Assembly: GCA_003216725.1 (NCBI GenBank)
Contig: QCIL01000001.1
Coordinates: forward strand, 62,001 to 126,000
Source of the DNA: Prochlorococcus sp. AG-402-L18
GTDB lineage: Bacteria > Cyanobacteriota > Cyanobacteriia > PCC-6307 > Cyanobiaceae
DNA length: 64,000 bases
Reading direction: 5' to 3'
The notes under the pieces were generated by a model. It was not told the DNA's origin and ran no database searches. It was given only the letters and a program-made list of their open reading frames with translations. Positions 44,722 through 54,099 of this stretch are shown here, piece by piece. A program made the position numbers and the translations under genes. Numbering within the stretch: position 1 is the first letter of the stretch; each line of letters begins with the position of its first letter.

Positions 44722-45630
44722 TCACATATTAGGTTTTGCCACATGCGGTAATCCCCATCCTAATTTATTTCTCAGTACTTGAAAAAATTCATGATCTTCT
44801 AGTCTTATAAACTTTACAGAATGTTTACTTTTTCTGATTAGAACTCTATCTTCAGGCCAAACATAACAACCAGCATTACCATCAACTACCATAACTAATC
44901 TTTCGGGTGTTGCTGGGAAAACTGTTACTGGCTCTGAATCATTAAAAACTAGTGCCCTTGATGCTAAGGAATGAGGGGCAATCGGTGTCAACTGCACAAC
45001 TGGGCAATCAGGTGTAATTACTGGGCCCCCAGCGCTTAAAGAATATGCTGTTGAGCCTGTCGGAGTAGATAAGATTACTCCATCAGCTGAAATGTCCACA
45101 GGTGCATGTCTACCTATGGATATCTCAAAGTGGCACATACTTGTTAATGGCTCTCTATGAAGAGCCATCTCATTTAAACAAAGAGACTCCCATCTTCTTT
45201 GTTCATTTCGCATCACACTTATTATTAAACAAGTTCTTTCCTCAATTTCCCAATTGCCAATGATAAGTTTATCAATAGCTTCATTTAAATTAGATATATA
45301 AGCTTCTGCAAGAAAGCCTAGATGTCCAGTATTTATTGTGAGGATAGGTATTTTTGCAGGCGCTGTTTGCCTCGCAGCAGAAAGCACAGTGCCATCGCCT
45401 CCAAGAACAATTGCAAATTCCATAGATGAATCAAACCCCTCAGGTACACAATTGGAATATCCCAAAGGACGAACATGTTGATCAGGATTGGCGAACCCTA
45501 CCATCCCACCAGAGCTGCTTACTCTAACAACTTCATAATTAGAATTTTCTAATTTTTTTTGAACAGAAGTTGCAGTTTGAACAGCCAGTTCTTTACCATC
45601 ATTGACGATTAGTCCTGCTTTACGTACCAA
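44722..45630 (-). CDS. nadK: NAD kinase
   Basis: 302 residues. [12 protein letters not shown] (GGDG at 77-80), [40 protein letters not shown] and the C-terminal VFNDSEPV are diagnostic. It phosphorylates NAD to NADP. Cyanobacteria usually have two nadK copies and I cannot tell which this is. It starts 71 bases downstream of pheS on the minus strand. Confidence 0.95.
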   Translation of the reverse strand: MVRKAGLIVNDGKELAVQTATSVQKKLENSNYEVVRVSSSGGMVGFANPDQHVRPLGYSNCVPEGFDSSMEFAIVLGGDGTVLSAARQTAPAKIPILTINTGHLGFLAEAYISNLNEAIDKLIIGNWEIEERTCLIISVMRNEQRRWESLCLNEMALHREPLTSMCHFEISIGRHAPVDISADGVILSTPTGSTAYSLSAGGPVITPDCPVVQLTPIAPHSLASRALVFNDSEPVTVFPATPERLVMVVDGNAGCYVWPEDRVLIRKSKHSVKFIRLEDHEFFQVLRNKLGWGLPHVAKPNM

Positions 45631-45701
45631 TCGATAAATTAAAAACTTATATTATTTTAAACTAATTTGTTTAAGAAACCTAATTTAAAATACTTGTTAA
45701 G

Positions 45702-46709
45702 CTAAAATTGTTCTAAGAATCTAAGGTCATTTGTATAAAATCTTCTAATATCATCAATTTGATGTCTTACCATACAAAATCTTTCGACACCTAATCCAGC
45801 GGCAAATCCCGTCCATTTCTCAGAATCTATGCCCAATTTTTCTAGTACGTTGGGGTCAACCATTCCGCAACCCATAACTTCAAGCCATTTCCCTTTCCAC
45901 TTAACGTCCACTTCAGCAGATGGTTCTGTAAATGGGAAATAACTTGCCCTAAATCTAACAGGAATATCTCCAAAAAAAGTCTTTAAAAAAGTAAGAACTG
46001 TTCCCCTTAGATGACTAAAGTTTATATTTTGATCTATGCAAAGCACTTCAACTTGATTAAATACAGGAGAGTGAGTTGCATCTACAGCATCCCTTCTGAA
46101 AACTCTTCCAGGAGCAATAATTCTTGCAGGAGGTGGATTATTCTCAAGATATCTTATCTGAACAGGGGATGTATGAGTTCTTAATAGTCGATTTTCATCT
46201 AGGTAAAAAGTATCCTGCATATCCCGAGCAGGATGATTTTTAGGAATATTAAGAGACTCAAAATTATAGAAATCACTTTCTATTTCTGGTCCGCTTTCAA
46301 CGGAATATCCCAATCCACAAAAAATATCAATAATCTCTTCTTGAGTAGAAATTAAGGGATGTTTACTGCCTGGGGGAGTTCCTATTGAGGGAATTGTTAC
46401 ATCAATTTTCTCGTTTTTAATTTGTTGGTCTAGGGCTTGACTAGTAAGTTTGTTTTTTCTTTCAGTTATTAAATCTTGCAAATTTATCTTTATTAAATTA
46501 GCTTTTTGTCCCACGATTGGTCTATCAGTAGATGATAATTTACTCATATTTTTCAAAATAATTGATAATTCACCTTTTTTCCCTAATAAAGAAACTCTTA
46601 ATTGATCCAATTCATCGTAGTTATTAGCACTATTTATATTTTTTTTAGCTGATAGGGAAAGATTATTTAGTTTTTCCTCAATTTGACTTAATGATTCAAT
46701 TTGACTCAC
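45702..46709 (-). CDS. pheS: Phenylalanyl-tRNA synthetase alpha subunit
   Basis: 335 residues. N-terminal coiled-coil (about 1-85), class II core with [52 protein letters not shown] (motif 2) and [22 protein letters not shown] (motif 3). It pairs with PheT, which is not in this window. It is divergent from surE across 69 bases. Confidence 0.96.
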   Translation of the reverse strand: MSQIESLSQIEEKLNNLSLSAKKNINSANNYDELDQLRVSLLGKKGELSIILKNMSKLSSTDRPIVGQKANLIKINLQDLITERKNKLTSQALDQQIKNEKIDVTIPSIGTPPGSKHPLISTQEEIIDIFCGLGYSVESGPEIESDFYNFESLNIPKNHPARDMQDTFYLDENRLLRTHTSPVQIRYLENNPPPARIIAPGRVFRRDAVDATHSPVFNQVEVLCIDQNINFSHLRGTVLTFLKTFFGDIPVRFRASYFPFTEPSAEVDVKWKGKWLEVMGCGMVDPNVLEKLGIDSEKWTGFAAGLGVERFCMVRHQIDDIRRFYTNDLRFLEQF

Positions 46710-46778
46710 TGATATAGTAAAAATAAGTATAGTTTTATCTTACTTAAATATCGTCAATAAATAAAATCCTTTAATTAC

Positions 46779-47588
46779 ATGGAGCCATTAAATATATTAA
46801 TTAGTAATGATGATGGCGTTTTTGCTGATGGTATTAGAGCATTAGCCAAATCAGCGAGAAGAAGGGGACATAATGTAACAGTAGTATGCCCTGATCAAGA
46901 AAGATCCGCGACAGGGCACGGTCTAACTTTACAATCCCCATTGAGGATTGAGAGGGCGGATGAATTATTTGGAAATAATATTGTGGCTTGGGGATGTTCA
47001 GGAACGCCTGCTGATTGTGTGAAACTCGCTTTGTCAGAATTATTAAAAAATAAACCAGATTTAGTTCTCTCCGGAATAAATCATGGTCCAAATTTAGGAA
47101 CAGACATATTTTGTTCCGGAACGGTCGCTGCAGCTATGGAAGGCACTTTAGAAAATGTTCCTTCTATGGCGATTAGCGTTGCAAGTTTCAAATGGAAAAA
47201 TTTTGAATTTGCGGGGGAAATTGCTATAGATATCGCAGAACAAGCAATAAAAGATAGTTGGCCAAAGTCTCTACTTTTGAACTTGAATATTCCACCTTGT
47301 AAGAAGAATCAAATAAAAGAACTATCTTGGACAAGATTATCAATTAGAAAATATAAAAACCAATTTTCAAAAAGGGAAGATCCTAGAGGTGATGATTATT
47401 ATTGGTTGGCTGGCGAAGCCGTATTAGATCTCAAGTCAAAGGGTTATGGCCCTAAAAATTGGCCAAGTGATGTATCCCAAATACAAAAAAATTATATTTC
47501 GCTTACCCCTTTAGAGCCAGATTTATTTTGGAGAGGTAATTTACATATATTGCCTAAAGTGAATACTTCATTTATAAATTCGTCTTAA
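46779..47588 (+). CDS. surE: 5'/3'-nucleotidase SurE
   Basis: 269 residues. [12 protein letters not shown] places the metal ligands Asp11 and Asp12, with [12 protein letters not shown] and [24 protein letters not shown] supplying the Ser and Asn ligands. It dephosphorylates nucleoside monophosphates. Its 3' end shares 21 bases with the converging DUF3611 gene, so the two transcripts are antisense at their ends. ribF lies downstream, on the same strand. Confidence 0.95.
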   Translation: MEPLNILISNDDGVFADGIRALAKSARRRGHNVTVVCPDQERSATGHGLTLQSPLRIERADELFGNNIVAWGCSGTPADCVKLALSELLKNKPDLVLSGINHGPNLGTDIFCSGTVAAAMEGTLENVPSMAISVASFKWKNFEFAGEIAIDIAEQAIKDSWPKSLLLNLNIPPCKKNQIKELSWTRLSIRKYKNQFSKREDPRGDDYYWLAGEAVLDLKSKGYGPKNWPSDVSQIQKNYISLTPLEPDLFWRGNLHILPKVNTSFINSS

Positions 47589-48101
47589 CAACCATAAAGA
47601 TAAGCAAAGTCCAAAAAAATGAGCTGCTATAACTTGCGTATTACTTAGAACTGACAAGATTTCAAGTCCTGTTATTGGAATATCAGATGCTGCGGAAATA
47701 AGTTGACCTGTAGTTTGAGAGGAGGCCTGTATAAAAAGTGCCCCCATTAGTGCCTGATATCCAATTAATCCAAATAAAATTCCTAATAGGTCAACAATCA
47801 ATCCTCTTTTAATTAATCTGCTAGTCTGACCTCTAGAAGGTCTAGCGTTACTTGAAATTGCTCTACCAGTTCTTACTATTAACCAACCTTGCCAGAGACT
47901 TAGAAGTAGTAAAATAAGGGATATTGTTGTTAGTGATAGACCAGGAGTTAAGCCTAATTCCCCTTCACTATTATTTACAACATTTGAAAAGAGCAATACG
48001 GCAGCAACTACAACACCTAAAATGGATTGAATCCAAAACCGTATCCATCCAATACGCCTCATTCCAAATGATAGGGATTGAAAATCAACCTTATCAGACA
48101 T
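47568..48101 (-). CDS. DUF3611-family membrane protein
   Basis: 177 residues with about four membrane helices: [59 protein letters not shown], and the C-terminal [16 protein letters not shown]. The N-terminal [15 protein letters not shown] and the conserved RTGRAI with polar GQT loop match the DUF3611 proteins I recall from cyanobacteria and plastids. Its role is unknown. It overlaps the end of surE and is divergent from ribF across 68 bases. Confidence 0.83.
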   Translation of the reverse strand: MSDKVDFQSLSFGMRRIGWIRFWIQSILGVVVAAVLLFSNVVNNSEGELGLTPGLSLTTISLILLLLSLWQGWLIVRTGRAISSNARPSRGQTSRLIKRGLIVDLLGILFGLIGYQALMGALFIQASSQTTGQLISAASDIPITGLEILSVLSNTQVIAAHFFGLCLSLWLLRRIYK

Positions 48102-48169
48102 TCATTTGATTGAATAAATTATAATCAATTCAAATTTGCCATCTAATTCATAAAATTGCACGTTTTCTT

Positions 48170-49093
48170 GTGATCTCTTTAATATCTCCATCTGAAGTTA
48201 AGAACCCCACATCAATAGCCATTGGTAGTTTTGATGGTTTGCATGCTGGCCATAGAAAATTAATAGAAAGTGTAGTTAAAGAAAATAAACATATCCCAAC
48301 AATCGCTAGTTTTTGGCCACATCCTAGAGAAGTTCTCTATAAAGAAACTCGTTTAAGACTAGATTTACCGGAGGAAAAACTTCCTATCCTTGAAGCTCTT
48401 GGCATTCAACAATTAGTACTAATTCCATTTAATAGGGAGCTCTCCAGATTAAGTGCTGATAGCTTTGTAAAAAATATTTTAATCAATCAATTAAAGGCAA
48501 AAAATATTTCAGTAGGGGCAAATTTTAGATTTGGTTTCAAAAGAAGTGGAGATATCGATACAATTAAAAACGCAACAAAAGATTTAGACATAAAACTCAA
48601 TATTATTTCTATTTTAGAGGACAAAAATGGAAGAGTTAGCAGCAGTAGAGTGAGAGATTTACTACAAAAAAGTGATTTTAAAAATGCTTTTGAGATTCTC
48701 AATAGACCCTATAGTTTTACAGGAAAAGTAGTTAAGGGTAAAGGGATTGGTAAAAGTTTAGGTTTTCCTACAGCAAATCTAGAAATAGATGGAAGAAAAT
48801 TTTTACCTAATGTAGGTGTCTATGTAGCTTGGACTAAAATTAAAAATTCTAAAGAACAGATTGCCTCTATAATGAATATTGGTCCTCAACCAACTATAGA
48901 CCCTCTACTACCATCAGCAGTTGAAGTGCACTTAATTCATAAAGATGTAAGTCTTTATGGTTTAGATTTAACTATAGAACCAGTTCAAAGAATCAGATCT
49001 CAAATTAAATTCGAGAATATTGATCAGCTCACCTATCAAATTAAAGTAGATAGAGAAAATGCTTTGCAAATTCTTAAAAATCTCAAAAAATAA
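48170..49093 (+). CDS. ribF: Bifunctional riboflavin kinase/FAD synthetase
   Basis: 307 residues from a GTG codon. The N-terminal FAD synthetase domain has IGSFDGLHAGHRKLI (HxGH nucleotidyl-transfer motif) and SFWPHPREVL, followed by VGANFRFGFKRSGD and VSSSRVRDLL. The C-terminal kinase domain begins near residue 180 with GKGIGKSLGFPTANLEID. It makes FMN and FAD from riboflavin; ribD for an earlier step is 6 kb away. The thiamine synthase gene begins eight bases after it. Confidence 0.94.
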   Translation: MISLISPSEVKNPTSIAIGSFDGLHAGHRKLIESVVKENKHIPTIASFWPHPREVLYKETRLRLDLPEEKLPILEALGIQQLVLIPFNRELSRLSADSFVKNILINQLKAKNISVGANFRFGFKRSGDIDTIKNATKDLDIKLNIISILEDKNGRVSSSRVRDLLQKSDFKNAFEILNRPYSFTGKVVKGKGIGKSLGFPTANLEIDGRKFLPNVGVYVAWTKIKNSKEQIASIMNIGPQPTIDPLLPSAVEVHLIHKDVSLYGLDLTIEPVQRIRSQIKFENIDQLTYQIKVDRENALQILKNLKK

Positions 49094-49101
49094 TCTTAAA
49101 T

Positions 49102-50160
49102 ATGAAAAATTTAAATTTGAGTAAACCAGATGATTTAAGGATAGCTCAAATTATTGATGCTAATCTAGACAGAGCGAGAGAGGGTCTAAGAGTATTAGAA
49201 GATTGGGCAAGATTTGCCTTAGGCAAAGAAGATTTTGTTATACAAATAAAAAATTTCAGACAAATATTAGGCAAGAATCATTTAGAAATTTATAAATTGT
49301 CAAGAAATTATACCAATGACCAATGCAAAGGATTAACTCATGAAGAACAGTTTAAAAGAAACAATCCAGAAGAAATTATAAGTTCTAATTCAGCAAGAGT
49401 TCAGGAAGCCCTTAGAGTAATTGAAGAATTCACAAGGAATCAAAATAATTATCTATCCAAGATAGCTTCAAATATTAGATATGAAATTTATACTCTCGAG
49501 CTCAATTTATTAAATCATTGCAATCTTCAAAAAGCAAAAACATTAATTAATAAAAACAATCTATATTCCATAACAGATAAGAGAGAAAATTTGATACAAA
49601 TAATAGAACAGATACTGTTAGGTGGGGTGAAAATAATTCAGTATAGATTTAAAGATGGTAGCGATAAAATCCACCTAAAAGAAGCAATTAAAATAAAAAG
49701 TATATGCAAAAAATATGAATCTCTACTTATAATTAATGACAGAATTGATATAGCACTTGCATCAAACGCAGATGGGGTCCATCTTGGGCAAGATGATATT
49801 GACATATTGACGGCAAGAAAGTTGCTTGGGCCCTCAAAAATTATTGGTATAACGGCAAATAATTCAAAGGATATTAATAATGCTATAAAAAATGGATGTG
49901 ATTATGTTGGAGTAGGACCAGTTTTTGAGACAAATACTAAAAAAGGTAAAAAACCTCTTGGAATAAAAAAGATTAAAGATCTGACAAAAAGCATAGATAT
50001 CCCATGGTTTGCTATTGGAGGTATTAACAAAGAAAATATTTCTTCTTTAAAAAAACAAGGGATTAATAAGGTTGCATTAGTTTCTGGACTCTTTAATTCT
50101 GAAGACCCAAAACAAGAGGCTATTATGTTCTTAAAAGAATTAATAACTCATGAAACTTAA
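49102..50160 (+). CDS. thiE: Thiamine-phosphate synthase with N-terminal ThiD2-like domain
   Basis: 352 residues. The C-terminal half (about 155-350) is the ThiE barrel: ITDKRENLIQIIEQILLGGVKIIQYR, LLIINDRIDIALASNADGVHLGQDDI, GITANN and YVGVGPVFETNTKKG. The first ~140 residues are helical with RAREGLRVLEDWARFAL and SARVQEALRVIEEF, the pattern of the ThiD2 domain that may replace ThiD as the pyrimidine-phosphate kinase. It couples the pyrimidine and thiazole moieties to thiamine phosphate. It overlaps thiS by 11 bases. Confidence 0.92.
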   Translation: MKNLNLSKPDDLRIAQIIDANLDRAREGLRVLEDWARFALGKEDFVIQIKNFRQILGKNHLEIYKLSRNYTNDQCKGLTHEEQFKRNNPEEIISSNSARVQEALRVIEEFTRNQNNYLSKIASNIRYEIYTLELNLLNHCNLQKAKTLINKNNLYSITDKRENLIQIIEQILLGGVKIIQYRFKDGSDKIHLKEAIKIKSICKKYESLLIINDRIDIALASNADGVHLGQDDIDILTARKLLGPSKIIGITANNSKDINNAIKNGCDYVGVGPVFETNTKKGKKPLGIKKIKDLTKSIDIPWFAIGGINKENISSLKKQGINKVALVSGLFNSEDPKQEAIMFLKELITHET

Positions 50161-50359
50161 AGTAAACGGGAAAGAAAAAGATTTAGATTTAGATCTTCAA
50201 AAAGCTTGGTTATCTAGTACTATAAATCTCCTTGGCTATAAGCCAAATACCATTATTGTTGAGGTAAATAATATAATTATCAGTTCAAATAAATGGGATG
50301 AAAAATTATTAAAAGAAGGAGATAGATTGGAAATTGTTTCGATTGTTGGGGGTGGTTAA
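50150..50359 (+). CDS. thiS: Sulfur carrier protein ThiS
   Basis: 69 residues with the ubiquitin-like beta-grasp pattern and a C-terminal VSIVGGG; the Gly-Gly end is the site of adenylation and thiocarboxylation that delivers sulfur to the thiazole. It starts 11 bases inside the end of thiE, so the two are translationally coupled. No thiG is visible nearby. Confidence 0.9.
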   Translation: MKLKVNGKEKDLDLDLQKAWLSSTINLLGYKPNTIIVEVNNIIISSNKWDEKLLKEGDRLEIVSIVGGG

Positions 50360-50366
50360 TAAATTT

Positions 50367-50424
50367 TTTTAAGAATTAATGTAAAGATTAAAAAAATTTT
50401 TATTTTTAAAAAAAATTCTTAAAA
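50367..50424 (+). terminator. AT-rich hairpin after thiS
   Basis: TTTTAAGAATT (50367-50377) is the exact complement of AATTCTTAAAA (50414-50424), and the A- and T-runs between can extend the stem; a T-rich stretch (50432-50439) follows. It could end the ribF-thiE-thiS transcript. In sequence this AT-rich such pairing is weak evidence. Confidence 0.35.
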
Positions 50425-50510
50425 TCTTCATATTTTTTTAACTTTAAGCATGAAACAATAACCCAATTTTGATTTTTTTCATTTTATATTTCTATTACAC
50501 AAATTAAAAA

Positions 50511-50681
50511 ATGGAAAAAAAGAATTTAAATCATGACTCAAGATCATTAAAATGGGAGTCAAATGGTGAATTGGCACAAAAAGATTTATCAGAACTTATC
50601 GAAAGATTAAAAAATGTAGAAAGTGAAGATACATCTTCAGAATTATCAAGATTAGGTACTAAATCGAACATTAAAAATTAA
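50511..50681 (+). CDS. 56-residue hypothetical microprotein
   Basis: Starts MEKKNLNHDSRSLKWESNG and ends GTKSNIKN; 56 residues, highly charged (Lys, Glu, Asp) with one helix-like segment (DLSELIERLKNVES) and no membrane span or signal. I recognise no family. A frame of this length without stops in such AT-rich DNA, plus a regular hydrophobic-charged pattern in the helix, supports coding, but expression is unproved. It sits 151 bases after thiS and 67 before another small gene on the same strand. Confidence 0.55.
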   Translation: MEKKNLNHDSRSLKWESNGELAQKDLSELIERLKNVESEDTSSELSRLGTKSNIKN

Positions 50682-50748
50682 TTTTGTAACTAAGATCTTG
50701 TTTTTATAAAAATCTGTACCAAATTATAATTACCATGTTTTTAAATAA

Positions 50749-50880
50749 ATGCGTAGAAGATTTCCAGAATGGGTTAATACTGAAGTTGTTGTAAAAGCGA
50801 TCAAAATGAGAGAAGAAGGGAAACTTTCCAAACAACTTAATTTATGGATTGAAAATCTATTAGAAATTGACAAGAAATGA
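50749..50880 (+). CDS. 43-residue hypothetical microprotein
   Basis: Starts MRRRFPEWVNTEVVVKAIKM and ends LWIENLLEIDKK. Very basic N-terminus, then two amphipathic helices. I know no function; its compact, organised sequence with Trp and Pro residues is unlike random AT-rich translation, so it is probably a real small protein. It stops seven bases before the end of the converging larB gene. Confidence 0.6.
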   Translation: MRRRFPEWVNTEVVVKAIKMREEGKLSKQLNLWIENLLEIDKK

Positions 50881-50887
50881 TTTTTTT

Positions 50888-51544
50888 TTAGCCCATTTTT
50901 TTAATAATTCGCAAAGTAGCCATTGCAGCCCCATAACCATTATCTATATTCATTACCGCAATCCCTGGAGAACAACTTGCCAACATACTATTTAAAGCAG
51001 TTACTCCTTGTGTACTTACGCCATAGCCTACTGATACAGGTACAGCAATAATTGGTTGTGGCAATAAACCTCCAACAACTGTTGCTAAAGCACCTTCCAT
51101 TCCAGCACAAACTATTAAAACATCATATTTATTAATTTCTTCTATCTGGCTAATTAATCGGTGAAGACCAGCCACTCCAACATCTATAAAAGTTTGGCAA
51201 TTAATACCATAAATTTCTAAAGCTAATTTTGCTTCAAGTGTGACAGGTAGATCACTTGACCCACCTGAAATAATTGCAACCTTTTTATCAGTCTTTAGCT
51301 TATTAAAGTTTTCGCCAATTATTAGACATTTTGCTTCTTCATAAAATATTGCTTCTTCATAGATATCTAAAATAAACTTTGCTTTTTCAGAGTTAATTCT
51401 AGTTACGAAAACAAGTTCGTTTCTATCTAAAACTTCCTTACAAATATTTTTTAATTGTTGAATATTTTTGTCAGCTCCCCAAATTGCTTCAATGAGACCA
51501 ATTCTCTCTCTCCTTTGAAAGTCAAACCTAATATCAAAATTCAT
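50888..51544 (-). CDS. larB: LarB-family protein (NCAIR mutase/PurE-related)
   Basis: 218 residues. The C-terminal PurE-like core has VAIISGGSSDLPVTLEAKLALEIYG, DVGVAGLHRL and CAGMEGALATVVGGLLPQPIIAVPVSVGYG, with GYGAAMATLRI near the end. LarB carboxylates nicotinic acid adenine dinucleotide in making the nickel-pincer cofactor. No larC or larE is seen in this window, so the cofactor role is not shown here. Its start overlaps the upstream TIGR03792 gene's stop by four bases. Confidence 0.88.
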   Translation of the reverse strand: MNFDIRFDFQRRERIGLIEAIWGADKNIQQLKNICKEVLDRNELVFVTRINSEKAKFILDIYEEAIFYEEAKCLIIGENFNKLKTDKKVAIISGGSSDLPVTLEAKLALEIYGINCQTFIDVGVAGLHRLISQIEEINKYDVLIVCAGMEGALATVVGGLLPQPIIAVPVSVGYGVSTQGVTALNSMLASCSPGIAVMNIDNGYGAAMATLRIIKKMG

Positions 51545-51972
51545 CCTTGTTGAACCAATTCTCCCTCATAAATCAATTTAAAAGGGTTTTGATTTACATT
51601 CAATGCTGATTTGACACTTTCTTCAAATTTTTCTTGAATCAGCTCTACTTCATCCATCGAAATACTTTTCCAAAATTCTTTATTTTGCCACTTGACAAGT
51701 ATTAGAGCCTCTTCTCTTACTTCATCCAAAAAAATTTGTCTCCCCAAATAACCATCTTTTGATGATAACCATGGATGCCAAATTTGCTTTTCAGCATCTA
51801 ACCAGATTTTTTTTAAATTTACTGGTACTTTAATTCTTAATTCCTCAGTAATAAATTTATCTTGATTATTTAACATTGGAATAGCATTCAAAATTTGTAA
51901 ATTATTTTGTGCAAATAATACTAATAAGAATATACATAAGAAAAAAATACTTTTCACTTTCTTGATAAACAT
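51541..51972 (-). CDS. Secreted TIGR03792-type hypothetical protein
   Basis: 143 residues. An N-terminal hydrophobic segment (about 8-28) is a signal or anchor. The core with ELRIKVPVNLKKIWLDAEKQIWHPWLSSKDGYLGRQIFLDEVREEALILVKWQNKEFWKSI matches my memory of the cyanobacterial TIGR03792 proteins, which have a ferredoxin-like dimeric barrel (ABM-type) fold. Function unknown; possibly lumenal or periplasmic. It overlaps larB by four bases and is 10 bases from ispF. Confidence 0.78.
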   Translation of the reverse strand: MFIKKVKSIFFLCIFLLVLFAQNNLQILNAIPMLNNQDKFITEELRIKVPVNLKKIWLDAEKQIWHPWLSSKDGYLGRQIFLDEVREEALILVKWQNKEFWKSISMDEVELIQEKFEESVKSALNVNQNPFKLIYEGELVQQG

Positions 51973-51982
51973 AGCATTTAAT

Positions 51983-52486
51983 TTAAATCTTTTCCCCCAG
52001 TAAAACTACTGAATAACAACTAATCCCTTCCTCTCTACCTTCAGGTCCCAAAGTTTCATTTGTTGTAGCCTTAATACCAATTAAATCCTTATCCAAATTT
52101 AAAGCTCTAGAAATATTTTCTTTCATATTATCTATATGAGGTAATATTTTTGGTCTCTCAGCAACAACGATGCTATCAATATTATTTATTATCCAACCTT
52201 TACTCTGAATTAATTCGATAACCTTAGTCAATAAAATTATGCTATTAGCATTTTTCCATTTCTCATCTGATGGAGGAAAATATTTACCAATATCTCCAAG
52301 TGATAAAGCTCCTAACATTGCATCCATTATTGAATGAACTAAAACATCTGCATCACTATGCCCATCTAGACCTAGTTTATTGGGATGGGTTAATTTTACT
52401 CCTCCAATAATTAAGTCTCTATTTTTTACTAATTTGTGAATATCATACCCATTACCAATGCGGAATTTTGGAAAATTTTTATACAT
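51983..52486 (-). CDS. ispF: 2-C-methyl-D-erythritol 2,4-cyclodiphosphate synthase
   Basis: 167 residues. GNGYDIHKL (Asp15, His17), [20 protein letters not shown] with the other zinc histidine, [14 protein letters not shown] and the C-terminal [25 protein letters not shown] identify it. It performs the cyclising step of the MEP isoprenoid pathway. It is the leftmost core gene flanking the second glycan cassette; the next gene upstream on the minus strand that looks core is trmD, 9.4 kb away. Confidence 0.95.
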   Translation of the reverse strand: MYKNFPKFRIGNGYDIHKLVKNRDLIIGGVKLTHPNKLGLDGHSDADVLVHSIMDAMLGALSLGDIGKYFPPSDEKWKNANSIILLTKVIELIQSKGWIINNIDSIVVAERPKILPHIDNMKENISRALNLDKDLIGIKATTNETLGPEGREEGISCYSVVLLGEKI

Positions 52487-52639
52487 ATCAAGATTTCTGA
52501 AACTTAATTAAATTATGGTTATCTAATTTCAAATCCCAACTTATTGTTTCACTTAACATTTATTAAAGAGGTTTGAATTAAAATTATTTTAACAAGTTAA
52601 AGACTATTTTCTAGTAGTCAATTTTAGATTGAAATTAAA

Positions 52640-54043
52640 ATGAAAAAAATTAAGCTATCAATATTATTGACAGGGATAGTTGGCGCATCAATTTATATAT
52701 TTTCTAATATAGATATCTTGTATAGAAAAACCAATGTGGCTTCTTTTTTAAGTCTAGAGCAAAAGACATTTCTTAAAAATTATATCTTTCCACAAATAAA
52801 AATAAATCAAGAAGTTGAGCAGAAAGCGCAATCACTCAAAAAGTTAAATGAAATGAGATTTTACTTAGCTCAATTAGAATTAATAAAAAAAAATAGTGGT
52901 ACAGATATTGAAACAGCTAAAAGTAATTTTGATTTAAAAGAAGTTACTAATTCCAAATTAGATAACTCTAATTTAGAAAAATATATGTTGACTTCAGGTT
53001 TCTATTCGGGAATACATAGTGATTTTCCTGGTAGTGGTTATATTGACTTTCATAAAAATGACATGATAATAGTATCTTCAAGAGGTTTATTAGCATTCAG
53101 CAAAAATTTTCCTTCCAAAAAATATATTTTTAAACAAATAAAAAATAATATTGATCAATTTATAAATTTAAAACAATTTAAAAAATCAAATCATTTTTCC
53201 ATTAAAGACTTATTAATTTTCAAAAAAAATATATATATTTCTTATACAGAAGAAATAACTAACGATTGTTGGAATACAAGTATAATTTATGGTCAAATCA
53301 ATTATAAAAATATAAATTTTCAGAAGTTATTTGCATCAAAAAAATGTATCCATTCAACTAAAAACCTAGATAATGAATTCGTTCCACATCAATCGGGAGG
53401 GAGGATGATACCATTTGATGATAGTAATATTGTATTCTCAGTTGGTGATTATAGAAGCAGATATCTTGCTCAAGATTTGAATAGTATAAATGGGAAATTA
53501 ATAAAAATTAATTTAAATAATAAAAAATATAAGATCATTTCTATTGGTCATAGAAATCCTCAAGGTTTATATTTAGATACTGAAAATAATTTCATATTAG
53601 AAACTGAACACGGACCAATGGGAGGTGATGAAATTAATTTATTAAAAGAAATAAAAACTAATAAAGATAATATTTATAATTTTGGATGGCCTACATCATC
53701 TGCTGGAGAACATTATGGCGGGAAAACTAAGGAAAACAAGAAAAAATATGAAAAATATCCGCTTTATAAATCACATTTAGATCATGGTTTTTTGGAGCCA
53801 GTAAAATCCTTTGTGCCTTCCATAGGTATATCCGAAATTGTTAAGGTTGGGAAGAATAATTATGTCGTTAGTTCATTAAAAGATAAATCACTATATTTTT
53901 TTGTATTAAAAGATAATGGATCTATACAAATTATAAATAAAATAAAAATCGGTGAAAGGATAAGAGATTTAGTATTTAAGAAAAATAACTTATATATGTT
54001 TCTTGAGGATACAGCTTCAATAGGAATATTAAAAATAAATTGA
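52640..54043 (+). CDS. PQQ-dependent sugar dehydrogenase-like beta-propeller protein
   Basis: 467 residues with an N-terminal membrane segment (about 7-25) that points to the periplasm, then ~75 helix-rich residues. The propeller part carries HQSGGRMIPFDDSNIVFSVGD, SIGHRNPQGLYLD and ETEHGPMGGDEINLLKE, followed by YNFGWP, the pattern of glucose/sorbosone dehydrogenases. Whether it binds PQQ is unknown; no PQQ synthesis gene is in view. It opens the second glycan cassette, on + across a 153-base gap from ispF. Alternative: a structural, non-catalytic propeller. Confidence 0.75.
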   Translation: MKKIKLSILLTGIVGASIYIFSNIDILYRKTNVASFLSLEQKTFLKNYIFPQIKINQEVEQKAQSLKKLNEMRFYLAQLELIKKNSGTDIETAKSNFDLKEVTNSKLDNSNLEKYMLTSGFYSGIHSDFPGSGYIDFHKNDMIIVSSRGLLAFSKNFPSKKYIFKQIKNNIDQFINLKQFKKSNHFSIKDLLIFKKNIYISYTEEITNDCWNTSIIYGQINYKNINFQKLFASKKCIHSTKNLDNEFVPHQSGGRMIPFDDSNIVFSVGDYRSRYLAQDLNSINGKLIKINLNNKKYKIISIGHRNPQGLYLDTENNFILETEHGPMGGDEINLLKEIKTNKDNIYNFGWPTSSAGEHYGGKTKENKKKYEKYPLYKSHLDHGFLEPVKSFVPSIGISEIVKVGKNNYVVSSLKDKSLYFFVLKDNGSIQIINKIKIGERIRDLVFKKNNLYMFLEDTASIGILKIN

Positions 54044-54099
54044 ATATTATTAATTATTTCAAATATAATACAGAGATATAGAATTATAAAACTTAAAAT

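Noticed and set aside
49040..49101. TPP riboswitch before thiE
   Set aside because: Only eight bases separate ribF and thiE and no THI-box sequence is present, so no riboswitch can be placed here.
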